64,000 bases of DNA. Origin: Gaeumannomyces sp. JS-464 (lineage: Eukaryota; Ascomycota; Sordariomycetes; Magnaporthales; Magnaporthaceae). This document shows positions 53,702 to 64,000 of this stretch, piece after piece (position 1 is the stretch's first letter; every line of letters begins with the position of its first letter). The position numbers and the translations under genes were made by a program. The notes below the pieces were generated by a model. It ran no database searches. It was given only the letters and a program-made list of their open reading frames with translations, and was not told the origin of the DNA. The stretch is taken from the NCBI GenBank assembly GCA_002197995.1, contig NGZR01000007.1, positions 20,399 through 84,398 on the forward strand, given 5' to 3'.

Positions 53702-56105
53702 ATGCACTCTCTCTTCATCATACTCCCATGGGCACTGCTTCTCTGGCTCCCCGGCAATGTCTTCTCGCTGCCGTTACTACCAATCAGCGAGGGGCGACGA
53801 CTGGCGTCCACGTCGCTTTCGCGCCGCATCCGCCTGACATATCGAAGAAACCAGCATTCGATATCTGCAACCCGAAAATAATTATTCGGGAACTTGAATA
53901 CCCCCCATCCTCGATTCTATTCGACAATCCGGCGGTGAAAAAGGTTTACCGGACCTCGCGTCGGTTGGACGACTTCAGCTTTCGCGCCCTGTCCAAGGAT
54001 GACGTTCACATTGACGAGCGGTCCAATTACCACAGCGAGCACATTCTCGAGTTCCAAGTCCTGAAAAGTTTCCTCCACAAGCTCGAGGGGTTATCAGGAG
54101 AACAAAAATAAAGTTCACTAACCCAGTGAACTTTGACAAAATCACATCCTCCACGGCACTCGCCTTCAGCTTTTGAGTTCTTTGAGCACGAAGCCGATGC
54201 TGGACCTCTGCGAGTATTTAAAAGTATGGTGGGAGATCACCAGAACAGTCGGCAAATCGATGTTGGGAATGGCCAGAAAACCTACCCACTCAGCAGCATC
54301 ATCCAGCAATTGCCAAATAAGAACCAGTTCTCCGAAGAGTTGGTTCTCCTTGAAGCAGCGACAAACGGGCTCAAAGCCGCGTAAGTACAATCCCCAGTCC
54401 CCTGGTCGTAACCAGAGAACATAGAATCATCAAGTCTGATATCTTTATATTTTGTTTAGTATCCTAGGACCACACCCCAACATTAGAACCCCGGCGAAAA
54501 TGAAAAAGTGGATCCAATCCGACCATACGAGCGAAGCGCTGAGGGCCTGTATTGCAATCAAGCATACGATGCATGCCTGGGACTACGTAAGCCACTACCT
54601 CTCTTCCACGAACGACGTTATGATAGGACTAACTTTGCGGTCCATGATGCTCTCAGTTGGCATTAAGTGATATCAAACCTCTTTTCGCAGCTCAAGCCAA
54701 CCGCGTTGTGACCAAATTGTGAGTGCAACCCGGATCTTTTTGTCATTTAGGCTCGGCGAGTGGCGGAGCAACCATTCTTACTAACACCACTTCAGCGAAA
54801 CTATCGAACAGTCATTCATCTCAACTGTAGGTCGATGATCATGTCCCCCATCTCTTTCCCCGCAGAACCCAATTGAATCCACGGACTAACAATAAAGTGT
54901 AGCCGATAGGAGATAAGTCTAAGAACACAGAGTGGCTGAAGGAACCTTACCAGAAACTGGACCTAGAGAAACAATCGGAGGAATTCATGAGAGAGCGCAT
55001 GAAACTGGCATACGAGAAAACTATAAGTAATTAAGTCATTTACCTCGCACTATCGAAAAGTCCAGAGATATAAATAGGAGGCATCAACTAATGTATCTAC
55101 AGAATTCATCCAAACTTGGGCGCCAATCCTCGTGGCCACCTGGGCTGAAGCACAAGAACCAAAGCTCGTGTTTGATGGGACTCCATCCTCAAAATTTCAA
55201 CAATTGGATCTGAAAAGCCCAAACTTTAGCTTGGACGACCTGCTAAGTCTCTACTTGCCGGATGAGATAAAGGACACCAATGATGACGAAAGAAAAATGC
55301 CCTTGGGTTACAGCAATCCCAGCGAATGGGACACATCAGAAGAGAGCGGGAGCTCAAGCGGCAGCGACGCTCCAGGATCAACGGGGGATTCAGCACCGAG
55401 CTCGGGAGAAGACGACAACGTCCCCAAAACACCCAAGTCAAAACCCAACAGGCGGCCGAAGGTTCCCGGCGCGCCGAAGGCGGGGGGCCGGACCGACCGA
55501 AGCACGTGCCGCCGAAGACCGACCACGAGGCGTCGCCCACCAGGGGCCAGGGACAGGATGCAGGCGGCGGCAACACGGGCCCGGGCCAGGTTTCTGGCGC
55601 GGGCGGGGGCAGCGCAGGCGGATCGGGCAACAGCGGGAACCAAGCTGACGACAAGGGCAAAGCAAGCACGAAAAAGCAGGGGGCCAACGACGGCAAAGCG
55701 CGGCAGGTGTCCTTGTCCTCGCTCGCCCTCCAGCTGCGCGATCAGCTCAATCCGAATGGGAATGTCAAGTGGCTGCAGGAGTTTCAGAAGAGGTGGAATG
55801 ACGGAGTCTACTACGGCAGTGGTGGCGGTGGTGGCGGTGGTAGCGGCGGCGGCGGCGGTGCTGCTACCGGTGGCAGCGGCAGTGGAAAGCAGATGACGCT
55901 AACGCACCGTCCGGGACAGAAAACCCAAGACGGAAACCAGTCAGGAGGATCGGCGTCGGGGAGCCAGCAGGGGCCAAGCTCAACGACGAAAGGGGGTTCA
56001 GGATCGACGACGAAAGGGGATTCAGGCTCGACGACGAAGGGGGGTTCGGGCTCGACAACGAAAGGAGGTTCAGGTTCGACGACGAAAGGGGGGAGGGGAA
56101 AATAG
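53702..56105 (+). CDS. Multi-exon predicted secreted protein, C-terminal SGSTTKGG repeats
   Basis: ATG 53702 starts a classic signal peptide (MHSLFIILPWALLLWLPGNV, then FS). The mature part has AFDICNPKIIIRELEYPPSS and NYHSEHILEFQVLKSFLHKL. Three introns of 76-77 bp (54719-54795, 54827-54902, 55027-55102) and one of 79 bp (54381-54459) have GT..AG ends and CTAAC/CTGAT-type branch sites. All four join in phase, giving NRVVTKF, ETIEQSFIST, PIGDKSKNTEW and KTIKFIQTWAPILVATWAEA. The last exon becomes acidic, then Gly/Ser-rich, and ends in about five GGSGSTTK repeats. Frame changes near 53835, 54090-54240, 54650 and 55470 break it. SEHILEFQ faintly recalls the C-terminal part of fungal killer-toxin-like chitinases; no catalytic domain is present, so I leave the function open. 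Confidence 0.6.
54381..54459 (+). other. Predicted intron (79 bp) in gene 53702
   Basis: GTAAGTAC donor, CTGATATC branch-like site, TTTGTTTAG acceptor. It joins GLKAA to ILGPHPNIRTP in frame. Confidence 0.75.
54719..54795 (+). other. Predicted intron (77 bp) in gene 53702
   Basis: GTGAGTGC donor, ACTAACACC branch site, CTTCAG acceptor. In-phase join. Confidence 0.75.
54827..54902 (+). other. Predicted intron (76 bp) in gene 53702
   Basis: GTAGGTCG donor, ACTAACAAT branch site, GTGTAG acceptor. In-phase join leaving a 31-base exon upstream. Confidence 0.7.
55027..55102 (+). other. Predicted intron (76 bp) in gene 53702
   Basis: GTAATTAAG donor, CAACTAATG branch site, CTACAG acceptor. The join removes a stop and gives KTIKFIQTW. 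Confidence 0.75.
55975..56098 (+). repeat. 24-bp coding tandem repeat
   Basis: About five copies of a 24-base unit around GGTTCAGGATCGACGACGAA, encoding GGSGSTTK. At the very C-terminus of gene 53702, like the flexible or cell-wall-type tails of many fungal secreted proteins. Confidence 0.85.
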
Positions 56106-57499
56106 GTGCCCGACTTGGTGGAAAGGTTTGAGAAGCCAGTTATCCCGCCCGCTCCTTCTCAATCTACCTCCCTTAAATATTGGTCTTTTTTTTCTTTTAA
56201 ACGGGAAAGGGAAGTATTCCACTTTTTTCTTTGCGTTCGTTTCTGGCATGATCCCTGCTGATAATGGCTAAGCGTTAACAACTATGTCGAAGGCTTTGCC
56301 AGGGCGTCATGCTCTATTTGGACTCGACCGCAGCCTCTGGCAAGATGTGAAGCTGGGAAGCGAGACGACCAGAGAGCGACTTAGAAACATGTCACAAATA
56401 TTTTTCTCGCCTGAAGGCTTGCGGGTGAGGATGGTAAAGAGAGGCGTACATCACCGAAACACACGACCTTCTTTAGCCAGCGGGACGTGGTAGAGGAAGA
56501 GATGAATGTTCCAAGGAAAACTCAAAGCTAGGAAGCGGAACATAGAGCTCGGACGGCTGAACGTCCAACATGCCCGAATGCAAAAGTTTGTAAATTCCCC
56601 AGGATGCGCCGGACAAAGACGCGCGGACCGGGCGCGGCGGTCTCCTGCGCAACCCCGTCTGCTAGGAATTGTCCATCAAGCCTCGAGTGAGTCGTGGAAA
56701 TGAGGGCGAAGGACAGGCAAGCAAGGCTTCGCCACGCCATTGGCGGCAGCGCCGCCGGGAAGCGGGAGACGACAGGCCTGCTGGCCGGGCCCGCGCCGGG
56801 GGCTACAGCCAGAGCTGGGCTCGTCATGTTGCCGAGCACCCCTGAGACGGTGGTTGAGGGGAGCATGCGCATGGGATTCCACCATGTGGTGAAAATGACA
56901 AGTCTTGTGTTGAGTGCGAGATCGTTGTGAAGATTTTCACTGATGAAAGAGTGCACCTTTGGCTTGTCTGGGTGTCGTTGTCTCTCGCTGACTGCTGCCT
57001 TACTGAGTATGGGCAACTGAGGAAACAGTTGGGTCGGGCAAGATACAAGAAGAATAGGGGAAGAAAGAGCAAGAGCATCCGAACCTGCACGGCTGTTCAG
57101 TTCTGCCATGTATGTGAGGCTCGAGGGACAGCCACCGCCAGGGAGACGGCAAAAGATCCGCAAACAGAAAACACTTCAATATATCCAGGTAGAAGATACG
57201 TGAGAGGAGACCAAAAAGTACTTGTCCCAAAAACCCAAACCCCCGCCCGAGCGGACCATCATATCAACCAAAGGAAACGTGACCCGTGGCTTGAGCGAAA
57301 CATGTCCAAAATATGAAGAAGAATAAACCAGAAGGGTTAAAATGACGACATGTGGATAGGAGGGGTAGATGGCGTCCATGTCAAACACCAGCGTATTACA
57401 AGATAGGGGCGGTGGAAGCCGCCAGAGTTATCGATCTGGATCGAAGAGAAACACTCTTAAAAAAGGAAAGAAATTGGCGATCAATGGCCTCCGCATGGT
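56106..57499. other. Intergenic, no supported gene
   Basis: T-rich stretch at 56180-56200 after the previous stop. Several frames overlap on both strands (longest 57163-56528, minus), but none shows a domain, signal peptide or splice support. Confidence 0.4.
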
Positions 57500-58238
57500 T
57501 CAGACCTTGACCACAGGCTCCTTTTTCTTGGTCGTCGTTTTCGGCTTCGTCTCCTACATGAACAGTCAGCTAACCTGAGACGGGCAAACGCGCACTAGTT
57601 GTGCCTCGAGAGGCCAGGGATCGCAGGTGTCTGGGGACCAGCTGTTTCTGAGACCCCGATGCCTTCAGATGCAGCATGACCTCTCTATCGTGCTAGCCAA
57701 GGAACGCTCCGCTGGGCAGGCTGTGTAACTAATAGGAATTGGCGAGTAAGGGGTGAAAATACCTTTGCTGCCTTGTCAACCTTGCCCTCGACTTTGTTGG
57801 CAACAGCCTGGACCTGATGCGCCTGTTAGTCGATATGAAACTCGCGACACGGCCACCAGGGTGCAGCAAACGGTGAGAATAGACAAATATATATTCAAGG
57901 CCGCTCCTTATCCAGATAAAGTATGAGGGGCAAACAGTAAAGTTGGCGACAGAGCAGACTATCCTTGCCTCGCCCCAAACGCCAGCGCGCCCAGCATGGA
58001 ATGATGTCCTCACCTTCTTCGCAACGCCACCCTCCTTCTTGGGAGTGGGCTTCTTCTTGGTCACGCCAGCGGGTTTCGCACCCTTGGCACCGGCAGCAGG
58101 CTTCGACTTGGTCGCGGGGGTGACGGCATTCTTGGGCTTGGTCGTCTTCTTGCGCGTGATGGTTGGGGCGGTGTCCACGACGGGAAAGACGCGCGGCTTC
58201 GAGTTGCCGGTCGCCGAGCGGGTGCCCTCACGAGCCAT
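57500..58238 (-). CDS. Small basic Lys/Ala/Pro-rich protein, three exons, intact
   Basis: Exons 58238-58014, 57813-57763 and 57553-57500 give 109 residues. Exon 1 reads MAREGTRSATGNSKPRVFPV, VDTAPTITRKKTTKPK and ends KKEGGVAKK. Exon 2 reads VQAVANKVEGKVDKAAK. Exon 3 reads ETKPKTTTKKKEPVVKV and a TGA. Introns (200 and 209 bp) start GTGAGG and GTATTT, end CAG and TAG, and have CTAAC/CTGAC branch sites; all junctions fall between codons. The composition (Lys, Ala, Thr, Pro) resembles histone-H1-like tails, so a nucleic-acid-binding or nuclear role is possible but unproven. It is the only host gene here without a frame break. The simple continuous frame past exon 1 into the intron (to 57729) is not real. 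Confidence 0.85.
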
Positions 58239-61200
58239 GTCTGCTGTATATGGGGGGTAAGGTGCTGGTAGCGGTGGGCAGAGTAGGCGTCTTTCCGTTC
58301 GTTTGGCCCTTCTTAGCTTTAGTATTCCTCCACAATGTATTTTCGTACAGCATGCGCGGCTGGGAAATCAAGATATTGCCGAGAAGCAGATGTTCAGACC
58401 CCGACGCAATCGAAGATGGCGCCGTGTTTTTGGCGCAAAAAAGGAGAGCAGGCGGGCAAAACAGCACGAAAGCAGAGGAGGGGCGATGCGACAAGCGGGC
58501 AAGCTGGGGTAGGTTTCGTCGCGCTCGGCACGCGATCGAAACGTGAACAGCAGGCACACTCGACCGCGACCGCACATGCTCGGCATAAAAAGGAGCTCAC
58601 CTGGGCTGTAAAATTGGAGCTATGCCGCCAAAATTCTCGAGGGAGATATGGAGTTCATACGGCTGGGCGAGACGTAGATTTGACGATTCAGGATTATTTG
58701 GGAGGAATGGAGAATGAATTTTGGACGAAAAAGAGATGGAAGGGGGTCAAGGGAAAGTGGATGGAGAAACAGGAGGGGGGTATGGGAAAGATGAGGGCGC
58801 TGCCTGTCGCATGCGTTGCGCTGCGCGGGCTTCGCGCGGCGGGCGCGAAGAGCTCCCAAGACCCGTTTCTGGCCGTCGCATTGAAAACAAGGCGGGCAGT
58901 GGCAGAAAGGAGAGAAAAAAAAAAAGAAAAAAAAAAGAAAAAAAACAACGGGGTTGGGGGGCAGGCACACACCACGCAAACAGGAACGGGCGCAAGTCCC
59001 GAAGAGCGAGAGCAGGAGGCAGAGGGTGGGAGGGGTGCTACACCCGTCGACTTTGACGGATCAACTTGACGGAATGGCAGGCAAGGGTGTAGGTGCTCAT
59101 CTGACCTGGACCAGTGACATGCCGCAAGAACGGAGAGCTGTTTGCCCTCCGCAACTCCTGCCGAGCAAAGAGAATCAAGACGACGGGCGAGCTAGCTTGG
59201 AAGGTCTAGCGCGCGAGAGGAGATAGCCGCGGGGTCCACCGGGCCAGCTGGCAAACAATCAATGGATTGGCGGCGGCGATATCTAGTCTCTCGCGGCGTC
59301 CTGTCGCCCGTGGTTGAGCGATGATGGTGCCGAAGCCAAGGAGCTGGAAGCGCGCGTTTATGCGCCGCCGCCGAACCTGGAAGTCGAACCAGGCGGACCA
59401 TAGAAAGCGACACCCACGAATCGACCAGTGGCAGTGGCGTAGCATCTTTCGCCGTGATCCAGCCAAAGTGCTGGTGAACTCGCCAGGCAAGCGAATGCCC
59501 AAGCAAGCAATTCAATCTGGGCATTCGCGCGATCAGAGAGGCGCTGGCGAGGAACGGCGGGGGCGTGTCGGGCAATCCAGCGCATGGGGCATTTTCTTTG
59601 CCCAATCTCCGGGTGTTTTCGTCCCAGTTGCGTAGCCTCTGAGATTGACAAAGCGGCTGGGGAAAAAAAAAAAAGAGTGACAAGTGATTGACGCCATGCG
59701 TTGCCAGCCGCAAACGAAAATAGTTGTGGCCAGTCGGGGCTGCCACCGATCGTCGCTGCTGGGATCATCTCGCTGTGTTTGGCGCAGTGGTCCGGAGGGG
59801 CAAAAAAGGAGCACTGGGGTTATGCTGGGCTCTCGTGCGGGCGGGAAGGCTCTGTACTCGGAGGAGGTTTGGATCCATATCATTCCAAGAATGGAGGCTT
59901 CGCCACGCCATTAAATACCCGACATCTGTCGACGTCAACGGCCTAGGATATTCATGATGTCGACACATGCTGCGTCGTCCGCATGGCTCTCATTAGGCCA
60001 GACGGGAGCCTTTCGTTGGGTCTTGTCTTTCGTGATTTGGGTTTGAAAGTGCGGTTGGTAATCTAGTACCCACGGGATGGGATGGTGCTGGTGGAAACAT
60101 GAACAGCATCCAGTTTGATATGCTCCAGGTGGAATCCATTGGCGCGACTCAGGCGGCGGTAGGTCCTGCAACGAGCGGCGCTGGGTCTCAGTGAAGGATG
60201 AGCTCCAGTCGAGCTGGCGGTGAACGTGACGCGCACGAGCATATATCCCCACCGCTGGATGCGGTCGGCCAGCCGTGCTCTTGTTTCAAACTTTGTTTCC
60301 AATCTTGCATCTTTTTGCGTTCCATGTTCTCCCTGGACTTACGCTTGTGTCTGCGCGGCCTGCAGATGGGAGCGACACTTCTTCAAGGGGAACCCATATG
60401 GGCAACGGCGACCAATGTGACTCGATGCGCCAGGAAGGAAAGGTCCCCCACCTTGTCGGCCAGGTGGATTCGCGTGGGCAAACGAAGGATGAAGGGGGTC
60501 TCAACCACCCGGAGTGCCCTCCAGCGCGGCGAAGGGCGAAGGCCGCATCTATGACCAGGCCGGTCGGTTGTTGCCAAGAGTAAACGAGGTGAAAACAAAA
60601 ATAAATACAAGCAATCGTCTAAAATGACGCAGCCCGCATCTTCCAGCTAGAGCTATGGCCGCCGGAAGCATCCATTAGCTCGTGTTACCCAGGCTCGTGC
60701 CACCGTGAGCTTCTAGAGCCTCGACGTCGACTTGGGGTCGCGCCGCGCCACCGCAAGTTGGGAAATACTCGCGCGGTATAACATCTCCACTTCCCATCAT
60801 ACGCCAAGCGATTTTGATGGGCTCTTGAACAAAAGTCCAATCCTTCAAGACGCATAGACTGAGCGGTGAAACTTGGTCGCGTAGCATCCCAACGCCCCAG
60901 GAGTGCTCGGGTGGGCTAAAAGCGCCCGCTCACTGCTTTGGTCTTCAGGAGAACGTCCATACGTAGAACTGGATATAGATACCTCGGTACCAAGGCTGCG
61001 AGTATCCTGCGTTGCGGGTCGTGACGTCGCAGCCACAAGCAGCGCTATTGGCGATCTCGTTCGGCACTCGGTCGAGAAGGTTTCGCGCGACGTGGCCAAA
61101 GTTGCAGTTCGGGAGTCAAGGATCGTGATGGGGTTGTTCCAATTGCTGGTGGACAACGAGGAGCACCTCGTGGAACCATTGTATCCTCAACGCACGTGCT

Positions 61201-62058
61201 TTCATACTGGCAGATATGATATAGGGCGCCTTTTTCAGGGAGCAATAGCATTGCCGCGTATTTGAGTGAATGCAGGACTCCTTGGACGCCGATCAAAAAA
61301 GGGTAATAGAGCAGTGTGTTTGAAGCTCGCAAGGAAGGAGCTGTTCAGGCTTCGATTACTTTCGTCTCACTGAATGTCGAGACGCCCGTTGTCGAGTCAG
61401 AAGGCGATAGACGTTGTCAGCCTCTCTGCACAGGCAAGAGCGACTTCGGCGCTGGGCACGATCAGAGCCAAATATTGAAGGCCCGCAGTCTGCCTGCGCA
61501 TTCAAAAACGGGCATGGCATACCTTAGCCACAGCAAAGGTGAGAGTGACAATGCAGCCTCCTGCATGCCTTAGGGCTTTTTTATTTTATTATCTTCCACC
61601 TCTACAGAGAAGCCAATGAAGCTGAGCGCGCGGGATAGGGCTAACCAAAAAGGACAATCCTGGACACCTGTCACATGGGTGCCGCAGTGGGGTGCACTCC
61701 CGTGTTGGAACTGATGGTCGTCGGCGCCATGGAAAGCCAGGCTGGCAAGATGGTAGCATTGCACAATCCTTCCGGCCTCAGCTACGTAATTTGCAACAGC
61801 TATTGGCATGATGGATGCTACTGCCTTGCGCGGGAGGGGTTCTCGAGTCTCGGCGCGGCCCCCCTCGTGCCAGCATTGAATTGGTCCTGCCCGTTCGCTG
61901 TGCGACCAATTGACCTCTCACAGGGCAGCCCACTCTGACACCTGTCGAGAAGCGGCGAGAGCGGAGAATTCAAGGAAACGGATCAGCCGCATCCATTATC
62001 CGACGAGGATGTCATGTCCAATGTCCCCTGTGGCGCGCTCGTTGGGCAGGCGTGGTCC
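58239..62058. other. 3.8-kb region without a supported gene
   Basis: It begins with the promoter side of the 57500-58238 gene. It contains an A-rich run with G interruptions at 58910-58945 and another A run near 59663. Open frames up to 244 codons exist, but they overlap on both strands and show no recognised motif; 60845-61156 (minus) and 60903-61265 (plus) are the most protein-like. No tRNA or rRNA was recognised. Confidence 0.4.
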
Positions 62059-62060
62059 TA

Positions 62061-62094
62061 CAGTATTCAGGGATCTGAATTGTTAGTGCGGTGG
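62061..62094. repeat. Left TIR of the Tc1 element
   Basis: 34 bases beginning CAGTATTCAGGG, preceded by TA, identical to the reverse complement of 63669-63702. Confidence 0.95.
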
Positions 62095-62200
62095 GACCCC
62101 CTGTCAACAACAGGGATGAAGGCAGGGGGTTGAAGTCAAGTAGAGGTACACAGACTGCCGCACAATCTATAGTAGGAACTAATGTATTACAACTAACCGT

Positions 62201-63415
62201 TTAACAGCCAATGTAATCACCTCCGTTGGCCTTTACTTTTTGCAACCTCCAGATCATAGAACGGGCTAATTTTTCTAAAAGATCAGTAGGCACGGCCTCC
62301 CAAGCAGCCTGGACCGCCGCCCTAAGCTGCAACGGGGTTAGTTGTTGCAAATCGTAGTGCAATTCCAGCCAATCTTTTATCCATTTCCATAGATGTTCGA
62401 TAGGGTTAAGGTCCGGGCTGTTGGGAGGCCAAAGGAAGGTTAAAATTTCCAACTCCCTTAGCCACGCTTTGGTGATCCGTAATCTGTGTGATGAAGCGCC
62501 GTCTTGTTAAAGATATATATCCGGATAGCCTTGGCCCTCTAACCAGTCGCAAACCAAAGGGAGTATACGTCTGCAGTACTCAGGGGCGTCGATAGCTGTT
62601 TGATCAGGCCAGAAGTAGGTTGGACCTTTAACCCGGCCTGCAAACGAGCCCCAGAACATGAAGCCGTGGCCTTTTTGTTTTATTAGTGCAAAAGTAGCCG
62701 GATCCTCGCAGTCGTGCACCGTTATATATCGCCGGCCTTTAAGGGGTTGGTTAAAGTACCAAACCTCGTCAGACCAAAGGAAAGGGCCGAGGCCGCCTTA
62801 TATCCAATGCTCTTCCGTTGGGTATCTCTCTAGGGCCCAATTCGCAAAGTTGAGCCGCAGTCGTCGCGTCTTATCCGAAAGAGGGAGGCGGGCACCCTGT
62901 CGTACGCGTTTATAGTGCAAAGAGGTCATAAGAGAGGCCATGGCAGTGGTGCCCCAATCTTGGAACCCAGGGACTAGGTACCGGAGGTCAGCCCAGGGGA
63001 TCCGGCGGTGACGAGGGTCCTCATTAAGGAACTGTTGCAGCGCACGCACTTGTTCCTCGGAGGCCTGTTTCTTTAAGGTGCCGCCTTTTTTTTGGGGGGT
63101 AACGGGCCCGGGCCGGCAGGCCCATTGAACCTGCCGGTAGGTGACCCCTAGTGCCCGGGCTATATCTTGATACGGCCAATGCGCGTAATCTCGTAGGGTT
63201 CGTATCTTTATTTTGGTATCGCGGTCGAGGTCTTTAGTACCCTGTTGTTTGGGAGGGGTCGAGGGAGGGTAGGCCGGAGGCGTCGAGGGTCGCGGAGGGT
63301 AGGCTGGAGGCGTCGAGGGTCGCGGAGGCGGAGGTAGGTAGGGTACCCAACGCGCGCGCGCGCGCGCGTCGGGAGTCGAACTTGACGCCTGCTGGGCGTG
63401 CAATTGGGAAGGCAT
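62201..63415 (-). pseudogene. Tc1/mariner DD34E transposase with two TAA stops
   Basis: One continuous minus-strand frame of 405 codons from ATG 63415 to the stop at 62201, broken only at 62798-62800 and 62507-62509, both TAA. An N-terminal low-complexity part (PSTPPAYPP repeats, RARARAR) precedes a helix-turn-helix (YQDIARALGVTYRQVQWA). The catalytic part follows: LWSDEVWYF (first Asp), QDGASSH (second Asp) and NSPDLNPIEHLWKWIKDWL, with 34 residues between second Asp and Glu. At the second stop the preceding codons give DIYL-stop-QDG, so the family LQQD makes CAA-to-TAA the likely change. The enzyme would excise and insert the element at TA sites; read through, all catalytic residues are present. 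Confidence 0.9.
63235..63380 (-). repeat. Low-complexity coding repeats at the transposase N-terminus
   Basis: Roughly 33-base units (GGTAGGCCGGAGGCGTCGAG) encode PRPSTPPAYPP two to three times. A (CG)n run at 63353-63368 encodes Arg-Ala repeats. Unusual for a Tc1 transposase. Confidence 0.8.
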
Positions 63416-63420
63416 TGAAT

Positions 63421-63540
63421 TGAACGTATCGCGGTGCAGATCGCCAGCGTTGAAGGGCGTTGATTGAAGGTATCGCCGTGCAGATTGCCGGCATTGAAGG
63501 GAATCGATTGAAGGTATCGCCGTGCAAATTGGGGCCGGGC
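63421..63540. repeat. Three tandem 44-bp units in the transposon 5' UTR
   Basis: TGAANGTATCGC starts recur at 63421, 63465 and 63509, an exact 44-base period; the third unit is partial. It lies between the right TIR and the transposase ATG. Confidence 0.85.
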
Positions 63541-63668
63541 CGGGGTCTGAATCGGTGGAATTCTATTAGGTTCTTTGAGGTAGGGGTCGTGGGTAGAGAT
63601 ACATTGATTTGCACGCATTTTTCTATGCGAAAAAGTGTATTTGAATACATGGCCTAATTAGGCAAGAT

Positions 63669-63702
63669 CCACCGCACTAACAATTCAGATCCCTGAATAC
63701 TG
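63669..63702. repeat. Right TIR of the Tc1 element
   Basis: 34 bases ending CCCTGAATACTG, followed by TA, exact inverted copy of the left TIR. Confidence 0.95.
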
Positions 63703-63704
63703 TA

Positions 63705-64000
63705 CAATCTTGTGGCTTCTGGCTTCTGTGGAGGATGGAGTGAAGGGGGCACGGGGGCTAGTCCCGATCCAACGTCAGCCGGGAAATAGCAGCAGGGGCA
63801 AAATTACTTCACGAACATCAAATGAGATCGGCAATTTGGCTACTGCAGGAGACGGGCGCGCTGCCGGACGCCTAGTGGCTGTGCTGCTACCTACCTAGCC
63901 AGGCCTGTGCTGTGCGGGTGCAGGCTGCAAGGCGTGCAGGCGCGGTGCGGGCTGTGCCCCATCCTGCCCATCCATGTTTCACCCCCCTGGCCGTGATCCA
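63705..64000. other. Flank right of the Tc1 element
   Basis: Normal-GC sequence with no recognised gene. One 62-codon plus-strand frame has no support. Confidence 0.4.

Larger units (their letters stand above)
62061..63702 (-). mobile_element. Tc1/mariner element with 34-bp perfect TIRs
   Basis: Left TIR 62061-62094 (CAGTATTCAGGGATCTGAAT...) and right TIR 63669-63702 are exact inverted copies. TA dinucleotides flank both ends (62059-62060 and 63703-63704). It is 1,642 bp, with one transposase frame on the minus strand. Perfect TIRs mean recent insertion or recent mobilisation. Confidence 0.95.

Noticed and set aside
53702..54116. GH18 killer-toxin-type chitinase identity
   Set aside because: Only the SEHILEFQ-type motif is suggestive; no catalytic DxxDxDxE motif or LysM domain is present in the gene.
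58335..59069. 244-codon plus-strand frame
   Set aside because: Crosses an A-rich low-complexity run, overlaps equally long minus-strand frames and has no motif or splice support.
59192..59746. 184-codon minus-strand frame
   Set aside because: No domain, composition typical of chance frames in GC-rich DNA, overlapping frames on both strands.
62172..62186. GGAACTAATGTATT shared with 24388 and the Tc1 element as a common terminal repeat
   Set aside because: The real TIRs of the Tc1 element lie at 62061 and 63702; this 14-base match is in its 3' UTR and may be chance.

Overview
The window is a repeat-rich piece of a filamentous ascomycete (Pezizomycotina) genome. Three things point there: short introns with CTRAC-type branch points; transposons of the fungal Tad LINE, Ty3/gypsy chromovirus, Ty1/copia and Tc1/mariner groups; and AT-rich repeats full of C-to-T and G-to-A changes of the kind left by repeat-induced point mutation (RIP). 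The species cannot be named from the sequence.

Layout. 1-6990 holds two same-orientation Tad-like LINE copies (minus strand), still GC-rich. 7088-24388 is a RIP-degraded gypsy element (family A, copy A0). It is split by gypsy element B (7778-23387, TSD TAAAA), which is itself split by a chromodomain gypsy element C (9983-16573, TSD GTAAC) and a solo LTR (20069-20249, TSD TTAAA). 24389-29672 is a GC-normal island with two broken host-like genes, a short hairpin and a perfect 53-bp palindrome. 29673-46329 is a second nest: a gag-bearing LTR element F split by family-A copy A1 (30015-45035, TSD ACGGG), which is split by a Ty1/copia element E (34533-42103, TSD ATTTC/ATTTT). 46330-50491 holds two more partial family-A copies (A2 minus, A3 plus); the A3 LTR contains a further solo LTR (TSD GTTCC). 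50500-51310 is a 5'-truncated Tc1 relic. 51426-58238 is the second gene island: a large gene with an F-box/2EXR-like N-terminus, a multi-exon secreted-protein gene, and an intact three-exon gene for a small basic protein. 58239-62058 shows no convincing gene. 62061-63702 is a complete Tc1/mariner element with 34-bp perfect terminal inverted repeats whose transposase frame is broken only by two TAA codons.

How it fits together. The target-site duplications give a relative insertion history: A0 before B before C and the solo LTR; F before A1 before E. Most element genes are inactivated by transition-type changes (CAA to TAA stops, zinc-knuckle His to Tyr, catalytic Asp to Asn). Host-like genes are instead broken by frame changes, mostly in one direction and often near G/C runs, which looks more like missing bases in the assembly than RIP. 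The least expected feature is an antisense frame with a cysteine cluster and a basic coiled coil, present in the 3' region of two family-A copies between the chromodomain and the 3' LTR.
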